Shown: positions 1-5,927 of the stretch, piece by piece | Layout: each line of letters opens with the position of its first letter | How positions within the stretch are numbered: position 1 is the stretch's first letter | Assembly: GCA_017616575.1 (NCBI GenBank) | Contig: JAFZXW010000022.1 | Location: 1-10,420 of the forward strand | DNA: 10,420 bases | Direction: 5' to 3' | DNA from: Candidatus Methanomethylophilaceae archaeon | Lineage (GTDB): Archaea > Thermoplasmatota > Thermoplasmata > Methanomassiliicoccales > Methanomethylophilaceae | The notes under the pieces: generated by a model | Database searches by the model: none | Told to the model about the DNA's origin: nothing | What the model saw: only the letters and a program-made list of their open reading frames with translations | Translations under genes and position numbers: made by a program

Positions 1-980
1 GTCGCAGAGCCCATGACCTTCCTGAGCGCGTCCAGGCACTTATGGCGGAGCTCTTCCGTAGGCACGTATCCCTTCTCGCTGACCGAGAACAGATGGTACG
101 CGTCTATGATCCCCTTCCCGACGTCGTCCCATCCCGTCCTCGCCAGGAAGGCGAAGAAAGCGTCCCTGTCGGACGCCTCGGAATAGGCGTTGTCGACGTA
201 GGAGTCGAACAGCGGGTCCCTCTCGGACTCCTTCAGCCCTTTCACGGAGATCTTGAACAAGGACACGGCAGGCGGAAGCGGGCCCTCGTCGAATATGCCT
301 GCGACCTTGTGGAAGCAACGGTCCGGCGTCCCCGTGTACGTGATGAACGGGATGCGCTTGGACATCTCCCGTGGAAGGAGAAGGGTCGCCGCGGCGATCC
401 AGTCCGCGTTGTCGTATTCTTCCCCCACGTATACCTTCTTGAGCTTGTCGTCCAGCGAGTCCAGCATCCTGAACGCCAGCTCGCGGAGGAAGACCTTGTC
501 GTGCGACCGGACGAACGACGACACGCGCCCGAGAATGTCCGGGCATGCCATCTCGATGGCCGGAAGGACGGGGGGCGCCACGGAGCAGTCCATGTCCTCG
601 TAATGCATGTCGTCGCAGAACCCGTCGAACCCCAGCGCCTCTATGGGATAGAATCCGAAGCAGGGGTCGGTCACGGAATGCGATATGAAGTTCCCCATCC
701 TGGCGGGGTTGTCGTAGTCTGCGCCGGTGTAGATCTGGCGGGTTATGCATTCTGACCCCGACCCGAGCCTCGCGAACCCCAGGCTCACCGGCATCTTCGC
801 GATGTTCGGGTCGTCCGCCCCGGACACAGGTATCAATTCTGGCGCGGTGTAGAGGCTGTACCTCGCCTCTATCTCCGCCCTGTCCGCGGACGACATCCCT
901 GCCGACGTCGAGTACACGCCGTACCCGGCCATGACCCCCACGCCGCTCCTGCATAGAGTGTAAAGCAATTGCTCAGACAT
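1..980 (-). CDS. GAP1-like (GTPase-associated protein 1) protein, 5' part only
   Basis: The reading frame starts at ATG 978-980 and stays open for 326 codons to the left window edge, so the C-terminus is missing. The N-terminus reads MSEQLLYTLCRSGVGVMAG, followed by YSTSAGMS and, near residues 82-107, RQIYTGADYDNPARMGNFISH. This order (EQL.YT...G, a 'sp.G' turn, then R..Y.G.DY....GNF.SH) matches what I know of the GAP1 N-terminal domain type 2. Near residues 200-220, ATLLLPREMSKRIPFITYTG fits the start of the GAP1 middle domain. The family is known from comparative genomics as a partner of paired TRAFAC GTPases in predicted prokaryotic conflict or signalling systems; its biochemical role is not established to my knowledge. 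There is no signal peptide or membrane segment. Its first 8 bases overlap the end of the upstream GTPase gene, implying translational coupling and a joint function. Family assignment is from motif memory, not a search. Confidence 0.8.
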   Translation of the reverse strand, partial: MSEQLLYTLCRSGVGVMAGYGVYSTSAGMSSADRAEIEARYSLYTAPELIPVSGADDPNIAKMPVSLGFARLGSGSECITRQIYTGADYDNPARMGNFISHSVTDPCFGFYPIEALGFDGFCDDMHYEDMDCSVAPPVLPAIEMACPDILGRVSSFVRSHDKVFLRELAFRMLDSLDDKLKKVYVGEEYDNADWIAAATLLLPREMSKRIPFITYTGTPDRCFHKVAGIFDEGPLPPAVSLFKISVKGLKESERDPLFDSYVDNAYSEASDRDAFFAFLARTGWDDVGKGIIDAYHLFSVSEKGYVPTEELRHKCLDALRKVMGSA

Positions 981-2178
981 TGAACAGCCTCCTTATCTTG
1001 GACACGGACTGCTTCACCGGGAGCTGCGACGCCGGACCTTTGAAGGCCCCCGTCTCCTCCTTGAGCAGCCAGAGCATCGGGTCCTCCACCCTTATGGGGG
1101 ACACCCCTCCGATAGCCCCCTTGGCATCCGGCTCGGATCCTAGAGCGGACACGGCGAAGTACCTGTAGTTCTTGTAATCGTTCCTGACGGCCACCGGGAA
1201 GGTCCCGCCGCTGACGCGGTCCAGGTAGGCCTCTATCTCCGCGCTTATCTGCCGGCAGTTCTCGTCGTCAAAGACCCCGTACTTGCGGGGGTTGTTCACC
1301 GCGGAATCCAATCCCAGATAGACCTCCTCCTCGGCCTCGTTGGTCGGCTCCTTCAGCAGGACGTCGCATTTGGTCATGACCACAGCCAGAGGGACGTCTA
1401 TCTTCTTGTTCACGTTGATGCCGTTCCCGGACCGGTAAACCTGGCTTATGACCGAGAGCGCGGTGGTGTAGTTCGCGTTGTTGCTGTCCCTGGCGCCGAT
1501 CCTGTCTTTGACGTAGTCGAACTGGAGCGGGTCCACGAGGAAGATTATCCCGGAGGAGTTGGAGATGTACTTCTGAATGGTGTACGCGTAATCGTCTGCG
1601 GAGACGTCCTCTCCGGCGGTGTCCACGAAGAACACCCCGGCCACCTTCCCGTTGTACATCTTCAGCGTATACGCCAAAGGCTCGTAGGTCTCCAGCACCA
1701 CGCGTGGGGTGGACCCCATGCTCTGCTTCTTGGTGAAGAGGGTGTTCGCGTACTTCTTGTTGTAGAGGTCGTTCACCTTGGAGTCTATAGGGCTCATCGA
1801 CCACTCGAACTCCCGGCTCATGTTCTCCAGGACCTTGATCAAGACGCCTATGTAATGGGACTTCCCGACCGCGCGGGGCCCGACGACGGCGAAGAAGTTC
1901 AGGTCCCATTTGTCTATCCCGTACGGGAGGGCGTTGTGGCATTCCGGGCAGAGCATCCTCCTCAAGGAGGCGCCGCACACGTCGCACTTGGGGTTCCTCT
2001 TGTCGTAGGACCTGACGATGTGGCTCGTGCGGGTGTACGTCTCCAGGCCATGGTACCTCGCATACTCGGGGTCCTCCTCGAGTATCGTCTTCTTGTTATG
2101 CCCCACGTCCGTGCAGACGTAATGGACGTCATCTATCCTGTTTATGGACTCAAAACAATACGGGCAGATGAACGACAT
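973..2178 (-). CDS. Zinc-ribbon TRAFAC-type GTPase (double-GTPase-like), partner of GAP1
   Basis: A 401-residue soluble GTPase-like protein. The N-terminus carries zinc-ligand pairs: C5-x2-C8, C22 with H27, C65-x2-C68 and C77-x2-C80. The P-loop GPRAVGKS lies at 100-107, a DTAG switch-II (G3) motif at 186-189, the strand GIIFLVDP at 210-217, and TKCD (a G4 variant of NKxD) at 269-272. A possible G5 'VSA' follows about 75 residues later. The start ATG at 2176-2178 is chosen because the zinc ribbon begins at once. An upstream in-frame TTG (2236-2238) would add 20 residues of unpatterned sequence. No Shine-Dalgarno precedes the ATG, and a TATA-like element lies 20-30 bases upstream, so the mRNA may be leaderless. 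The G3/G4 layout and the phrase 'VPLAVV' before G4 recur in the divergent gene at 2279-3661, so the two look like paralogous partners. A role as a nucleotide switch working with GAP1 is inference from family context. Confidence 0.82.
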   Translation of the reverse strand: MSFICPYCFESINRIDDVHYVCTDVGHNKKTILEEDPEYARYHGLETYTRTSHIVRSYDKRNPKCDVCGASLRRMLCPECHNALPYGIDKWDLNFFAVVGPRAVGKSHYIGVLIKVLENMSREFEWSMSPIDSKVNDLYNKKYANTLFTKKQSMGSTPRVVLETYEPLAYTLKMYNGKVAGVFFVDTAGEDVSADDYAYTIQKYISNSSGIIFLVDPLQFDYVKDRIGARDSNNANYTTALSVISQVYRSGNGINVNKKIDVPLAVVMTKCDVLLKEPTNEAEEEVYLGLDSAVNNPRKYGVFDDENCRQISAEIEAYLDRVSGGTFPVAVRNDYKNYRYFAVSALGSEPDAKGAIGGVSPIRVEDPMLWLLKEETGAFKGPASQLPVKQSVSKIRRLFNV

Positions 2179-2188
2179 GTGCTGGCAT

Positions 2189-2198
2189 CGGCATGCCG
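2189..2198. promoter_or_regulatory. Perfect palindrome CGGCATGCCG, possible operator
   Basis: A 10-base perfect palindrome lies between the TATA-like box and the start codon of the minus-strand GTPase gene, 11-20 bases before the ATG and close to where transcription should begin. A repressor bound here could control this operon and perhaps the divergent membrane GTPase. With only one copy and no second half-site, it could also be chance. Confidence 0.3.
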
Positions 2199-2208
2199 TT
2201 ATTTGTTT
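2198..2208 (-). promoter_or_regulatory. TATA-like box of the GTPase-GAP1 operon
   Basis: On the minus strand the AT-rich run AAACAAATAAC lies 20-30 bases before ATG 2178 in otherwise GC-rich sequence. That is the spacing expected of an archaeal TATA box for a leaderless transcript. Assigned by composition and position only. Confidence 0.45.
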
Positions 2209-2235
2209 CCTACGAACCGGCCAGCCCTGGTGAAG

Positions 2236-2246
2236 CAAAAAATAGT
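2236..2246 (+). promoter_or_regulatory. TATA-like box of the membrane GTPase gene
   Basis: CAAAAAATAGT is the only AT-rich run in the roughly 100-base divergent intergenic region besides the minus-strand box. It is centred about 38 bases before ATG 2279, predicting a leader of around 10-15 bases. Weak, positional evidence. Confidence 0.35.
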
Positions 2247-2278
2247 TGAAATCAGAAGTCGTTCAGCGCACGACCGCA

Positions 2279-3661
2279 ATGAAGACCTTGAATCTAGTCG
2301 TCTGGTACCTAGGCTACGCCGTATCCATGGCCATGGCGGCTTACCTGTTCATCGTCTGGGGGGAGTTCGACATATACGTGCAGATCCCGGTGGTGATAGG
2401 GGCCATCGGCACCATAGTCATGATAGCCCTCTCGGACGGGAAGGACGACGACCTCGGCATGCCCAAGGACACCGGATACCCCGTGCCCTTCACGGGATTG
2501 AGCAAGATGGTCGGCTACCAGATATTCAAACTTGGGAAATCAGGGTTGAAAACGCTGGGGATATGCATCGCAGCCTTGAACCACGGCCCTGTCGTCGCTG
2601 TCTTGACGGGATTGATCACCGTCCCGATAGGCCTGTTCCAGCTGCTCATGGCGGTATGCATCATCCCTTTCAGCCTGGCCGCCGACGGGATATTCATCCT
2701 TACGGCATTGGTGGCGAGATCGATAGACATGGGGCAGTACGAGGCCAACACCCGCCGGTTCATCTGCCCTGAATGCGGAAACATGCGTTCTCGCCCCACG
2801 TACGACGCCGACGGGAAGCTCATCAGAGGGCTCAGCCCCAGCATCAAGGGGATCTTCCACGTGGAGATGGAGCATTCCAAGGTCCCGTGCTTCGGATCCA
2901 AAGGCAAGAGGAAGGACGTCCCGCAGTACTGCCCGGACTGCGGCGCATCGGTGGAGACCAGGGAGGGGAAGCCGTGGGTGGTCTCCATGGCCGGGGCCCC
3001 CTCGTCCGGGAAGACCGGCTTCGTGATGTCCGTCTGCGGAAGGGCCTCCAGCACCTCCGGCGAAGGGAAGGCGTCCTCAGTGAGGCTGTATTTCTCGAGG
3101 GACGACACGTTGCTCTCCGATTACCGCGCAGGGATCTGCCGCCCCACGCCGGAGTCGTTCTCCTCCCCGTGCATCATCCGCATAGAATCGAAGCGCCCGA
3201 CCCAGAGGCTGATCTACCTGTGCGACGTGAGCGGGAACTTCTTCTCCCCGAACGGGTCCGAGATGGACCTTCAGCCTCAATACGCCTACAACGACGCCAT
3301 AGTGTTCACCGTCGACCCGACCTGCCCCTCGCCGGAGAGCAGAGCGTACGACGCGTACATCGGATTCCTTGAGAAATACCGCCAGTTCAACAAGCTGGAC
3401 GCGTCCAAGAGGATAGCCGTCCCGCTGGCGGTGGTCCTGACCCGCGCCGACAAGACGAGTCCGTTCAACGGCGTGGCCGACGCCGACCTGGCCGGAAAGA
3501 TGGCCGAGGAAGGATACATGAAGCTGGTCAACTCCATCGAGAAGGACTTCTCGTCCGCGGCGTACTTCTCCTGCGACGTCTCGAAGGAGAACGGGTCGGC
3601 CAGCGCGGTTATCCGGTACCTATGCGAGAGGAGCGGCGCCGACTCGAAGGAATACTTCTGA
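2279..3661 (+). CDS. Membrane-anchored zinc-ribbon GTPase (double-GTPase-like)
   Basis: A 460-residue protein with four hydrophobic stretches: about 5-27, 33-51, 104-130 and 131-146, the last two possibly a hairpin. A zinc ribbon follows, with C163-x2-C166 and C218-x2-C221 split by about 50 residues. Then comes a GTPase domain with P-loop GAPSSGKT (239-246), a switch-I candidate T290, DVSG (G3, 316-319), the strand AIVFTVDP (340-347) and TRAD (388-391) in place of NKxD. Arrangement and core strands parallel the neighbouring soluble GTPase, so the two probably form a pair. ATG 2279 was chosen over an in-frame TTG at 2246, which only adds 11 polar residues before the first helix. The nucleotide domain should be cytoplasmic, with the membrane part as anchor or channel-like element. 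No close functional homologue is known to me; the signalling or defence role is inferred from context. Confidence 0.82.
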   Translation: MKTLNLVVWYLGYAVSMAMAAYLFIVWGEFDIYVQIPVVIGAIGTIVMIALSDGKDDDLGMPKDTGYPVPFTGLSKMVGYQIFKLGKSGLKTLGICIAALNHGPVVAVLTGLITVPIGLFQLLMAVCIIPFSLAADGIFILTALVARSIDMGQYEANTRRFICPECGNMRSRPTYDADGKLIRGLSPSIKGIFHVEMEHSKVPCFGSKGKRKDVPQYCPDCGASVETREGKPWVVSMAGAPSSGKTGFVMSVCGRASSTSGEGKASSVRLYFSRDDTLLSDYRAGICRPTPESFSSPCIIRIESKRPTQRLIYLCDVSGNFFSPNGSEMDLQPQYAYNDAIVFTVDPTCPSPESRAYDAYIGFLEKYRQFNKLDASKRIAVPLAVVLTRADKTSPFNGVADADLAGKMAEEGYMKLVNSIEKDFSSAAYFSCDVSKENGSASAVIRYLCERSGADSKEYF

Positions 3662-3681
3662 AACGATTAAGAAAAGATGGA

Positions 3682-3698
3682 CGGGGCGATATGCCCCG
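3682..3698. terminator. Bidirectional hairpin between convergent GTPase and Hsp70 genes
   Basis: CGGGGC (3682-3687), a five-base loop, then GCCCCG (3693-3698) make a perfect 6-bp stem in the 45-base gap between two convergent stop codons. Plus-direction transcripts continue into TTTGCC. Minus-direction transcripts continue into a T-rich run (CATCTTTTCTTAATC). It probably ends both transcripts. Confidence 0.6.
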
Positions 3699-3706
3699 CC
3701 TTTGCC

Positions 3707-5284
3707 TCATCCGAGGATGGACCTTCTGGCGTTGCGGATCTGCTCGTCCGAGAGCATCCCCTTGGCGGAGAGCGTGTGGCTCTTCGTGATGTCGCGGAAA
3801 GTGCAGGTGCAAATGATGTCCGCCTTCTCGGTCGCCTCGATGGAGACCTTCACAGGCTCCCCCGCGCGGCTGTCCGAAGGGATGTCGACGGTGAAGTGCC
3901 CTATCTCCTCGCACTCCTCCGGGGCGACCTCCTTCCCGGTCTCGGGGTCCTCGAACTCGCTCTGGTATATCCTGATCGTCAGGCCGGTCTGGCCGTCGCT
4001 GTGGACGCAGTAGTCCCCGGTGTCCACGATCGGGAGGGTGCAGTTCCTGAAGATGATGTTCGAAATGACGTCCTTGTTCTTGCCTTCGTCCCAGACCAGC
4101 ACCCCCATGGTGTGCGACAGGACCTTCTCGATCTCGATGCTGCCGACGGACGGGGCGAACTTCGCTATCCTCCCGTCGGGAACGGCACCGGCGGCCTCCC
4201 CGTCGGTGTCCATGACGACGTCGCGGGTGTTCTGGTAGATGGCGGCTCCGGTGGCTATGGCCAGGTCGGGGTCGTGGATGTGTATCTTGGGCTCGCAGGA
4301 CGGGAACGCGGCTATGATCCCGGCCTTCACCTGAGGCATGCGGGAGGACCCACCGACCAGGACCAGGTCGTCGATGTCATCCATCGTGAGCTTGGCGCTG
4401 TCCAGGGCGCTGTTGACCTTCATTATCGTGGCCTGGAGCTCCCCGGCGGTCTCCGCCTCGAACTCCTCGCGGGTGACTGAGTACTTGATGGTCGAAGTGC
4501 CGAAACGCACCCCGCCCTTAACCTCCTTGAGGGAGCTCAGGGATATTTTCTTCCCCTCGGCCTCGGTGGTTATGCTGGTGATGGCCTCCTCGTCGGCCTC
4601 CAGCCCCTCCATGGTGATGCCGCCGTTCTCGCACACCTTCTCCTTGATGATGCCGATGAGCGCGGCGTCCCAGTCCTTCCCTCCGAGGTTGCAGTCCCCG
4701 TCGGTGGAGATGACCTTGAACCTGTTGCCGTCCACCTTCATTATGGTGACGTCGAAGGTCCCTCCGCCCAGGTCGTAGACCAGGATGTTCTTGACCCCGG
4801 AGTTCTTGAGGCCGTAGGATATGGCCGCCGCGGTGGGCTCCTCTATGATGTTGACCTCCTCGAACCCGGCGATTATTCCGGCCTGGCGGGTGGCCTCCCT
4901 CTCCTTGGGGCCGAAGTAGGCAGGGCAGGTGATGGTGGCGCTCTTGAGCTCCGCGTCGGGGTATTTCTCGATGAAGTCGTCGACGAGCTTGCGGATGATC
5001 CTGGCTGAGAGCTCGATAGGCCCGTACTCCACGCCGCCGATGGTGACGCGCCACGTGTCCGCCTCGCTCATGTTCCTCTTGACGGCCTCCACGACGGCCT
5101 CGGCGAACGGGGCCTGGTCCTTCGCGGTCTCCCCGACGCAGAACTCGCCGTTGTCGTAGGATATGACGGACGGGGTCGTGTCGTGCTCCATGTTGTTCTT
5201 GACCACGATCGGCGCCCCGGTCGCGTTGATGATCGAAAGGCAGGAATAAGTGGTCCCCAGGTCGATGCCGATGTCGTAAATCAT
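3707..5284 (-). CDS. Divergent lidless Hsp70 (DnaK-like) ATPase
   Basis: A 525-residue Hsp70-family protein; canonical DnaK is about 600-640. The nucleotide-binding domain is complete: GIDLGTTYS (phosphate-1, 6-14), K69 in AVKRNM (the catalytic lysine position), a stretch from ITCPAYF (118-124) through EPTAAAISYGL (149-159), VYDLGGGTFDV (phosphate-2, 169-179) and LVLVGGSSRMP (adenosine, 307-317). After about residue 352 the usual DVLLLD-type linker is absent and replaced by some 35 acidic or neutral residues. A beta-sandwich-like part (about 390-500) follows, and the protein stops at about 525 without the alpha-helical lid. The start is supported by a strong Shine-Dalgarno, GGAGGT (5291-5296 on the minus strand), six bases before the ATG. 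No grpE or dnaJ lies beside it. It sits next to the GTPase/GAP1 genes, so I infer a specialised chaperone-like or actin-fold switch for that module; a stand-alone role remains possible. Confidence 0.9.
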   Translation of the reverse strand: MIYDIGIDLGTTYSCLSIINATGAPIVVKNNMEHDTTPSVISYDNGEFCVGETAKDQAPFAEAVVEAVKRNMSEADTWRVTIGGVEYGPIELSARIIRKLVDDFIEKYPDAELKSATITCPAYFGPKEREATRQAGIIAGFEEVNIIEEPTAAAISYGLKNSGVKNILVYDLGGGTFDVTIMKVDGNRFKVISTDGDCNLGGKDWDAALIGIIKEKVCENGGITMEGLEADEEAITSITTEAEGKKISLSSLKEVKGGVRFGTSTIKYSVTREEFEAETAGELQATIMKVNSALDSAKLTMDDIDDLVLVGGSSRMPQVKAGIIAAFPSCEPKIHIHDPDLAIATGAAIYQNTRDVVMDTDGEAAGAVPDGRIAKFAPSVGSIEIEKVLSHTMGVLVWDEGKNKDVISNIIFRNCTLPIVDTGDYCVHSDGQTGLTIRIYQSEFEDPETGKEVAPEECEEIGHFTVDIPSDSRAGEPVKVSIEATEKADIICTCTFRDITKSHTLSAKGMLSDEQIRNARRSILG

Positions 5285-5336
5285 CTCGATACCTCCGCGT
5301 TAGCTATGAAAAGACGCGGGTTGGATGATGGATATG

Positions 5337-5345
5337 GGATATAGC
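5337..5345 (-). promoter_or_regulatory. TATA-like box of the Hsp70 gene
   Basis: The minus strand reads GCTATATCC here, about 55 bases before ATG 5284. This predicts a start of transcription near 5313 and a leader of roughly 28 bases that carries the Shine-Dalgarno. Assigned by motif and position. Confidence 0.4.
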
Positions 5346-5359
5346 GGTTTCGGATGCAT

Positions 5360-5387
5360 CGGAGCCTTGCGCCGAATGAAGGCTCCG
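5360..5387. repeat. 9-bp perfect inverted repeat between divergent hsp70 and rps15 promoters
   Basis: CGGAGCCTT (5360-5368) and AAGGCTCCG (5379-5387) flank a 10-base spacer. The element lies 15 bases behind the Hsp70 TATA-like box and 11 bases before the rps15 TATA box, upstream of both predicted transcripts. A DNA-binding site for a dimeric regulator is more likely than an RNA hairpin. No regulator is identified. Confidence 0.5.
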
Positions 5388-5398
5388 GCCCATAGAAG

Positions 5399-5408
5399 TT
5401 TTAAATAC
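5399..5408 (+). promoter_or_regulatory. TATA box of the rps15-nuclease operon
   Basis: TTTTAAATAC, preceded by GAAG as a plausible BRE end, is a good archaeal box A. Transcription should begin near 5430, giving a leader of about 35 bases with the Shine-Dalgarno GGAGGA at 5454-5459. Confidence 0.65.
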
Positions 5409-5466
5409 GGATTGCCCATAGGCCGCTTTAGCCTCGCCGCATAGACATGATTCGGAGGATCAGACT

Positions 5467-5922
5467 ATGGCAAGAATGCACACCAGAAGAAAGGGAAAAT
5501 CCTGTTCCAAACGCCCCATGATTTCCGAGAATCCTTCGTGGGTCCCCCTCAACGCCACCGAAATCGAGGACCTCGTCGCGAAACTCGCGAAAGACGGGTA
5601 CGTCTCCGCCAGGATCGGGCTCGTTCTCAGGGACCAGTACGGCGTCCCCAACGTCAAGCTCGCCACCGGCAAGACCGTCACCCAGATCATGGACGAGAAA
5701 GGGGTCAAGCCCTCTCTTCCCGAGGACCTTTCCAACCTCATGAGGCGCGCCATCACCCTCAACGTCCACCTCAAGGACAACAGGGGAGACATCTCCAACA
5801 AGAGGGGCCTCAACATGATCGAAGCCAAGATCAGGAGGCTCGAGCGCTACTACAAGAGGAACGGAGTCCTTCCCGCAGAGTGGAAATACTCTCTCAGCAA
5901 CGCAGAGCTCATGCTTAAGTGA
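5467..5922 (+). CDS. rps15: 30S ribosomal protein S15 (uS15, archaeal type)
   Basis: A 151-residue protein beginning MARMHTRRKGKSCSKRP and containing a segment near residues 48-66 with ARIGLVLRDQYGVP, plus RGLNMIEAKIRRLERYYKR near 121-139. This is the characteristic archaeal/eukaryotic-type S15, whose N-terminal extension makes it longer than the bacterial 89-residue protein. It binds 16S rRNA helices in the platform of the small subunit. Start ATG 5467 has Shine-Dalgarno GGAGGA seven bases before it. The stop is six bases from the ATG of the following DHH nuclease gene, so the two are almost certainly cotranscribed. The S15/RecJ-like pairing occurs in other euryarchaea to my recollection. 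Composition matches the neighbours. Confidence 0.97.
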   Translation: MARMHTRRKGKSCSKRPMISENPSWVPLNATEIEDLVAKLAKDGYVSARIGLVLRDQYGVPNVKLATGKTVTQIMDEKGVKPSLPEDLSNLMRRAITLNVHLKDNRGDISNKRGLNMIEAKIRRLERYYKRNGVLPAEWKYSLSNAELMLK

Positions 5923-5927
5923 GTCAA

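Noticed and set aside
40..954. Long Arg-rich minus-strand frame over the GAP1 region
   Set aside because: It is a shadow: the neighbouring minus-strand frame from ATG 980 shows GAP1 motifs and is open across the whole region, while this one is biased toward Arg/Gly with no domain.
2179..2278. TTG starts extending both GTPases (2238 on minus, 2246 on plus)
   Set aside because: The added residues have no family pattern and would place coding sequence over the TATA-like boxes. The ATG starts match the zinc ribbon and the first membrane helix.
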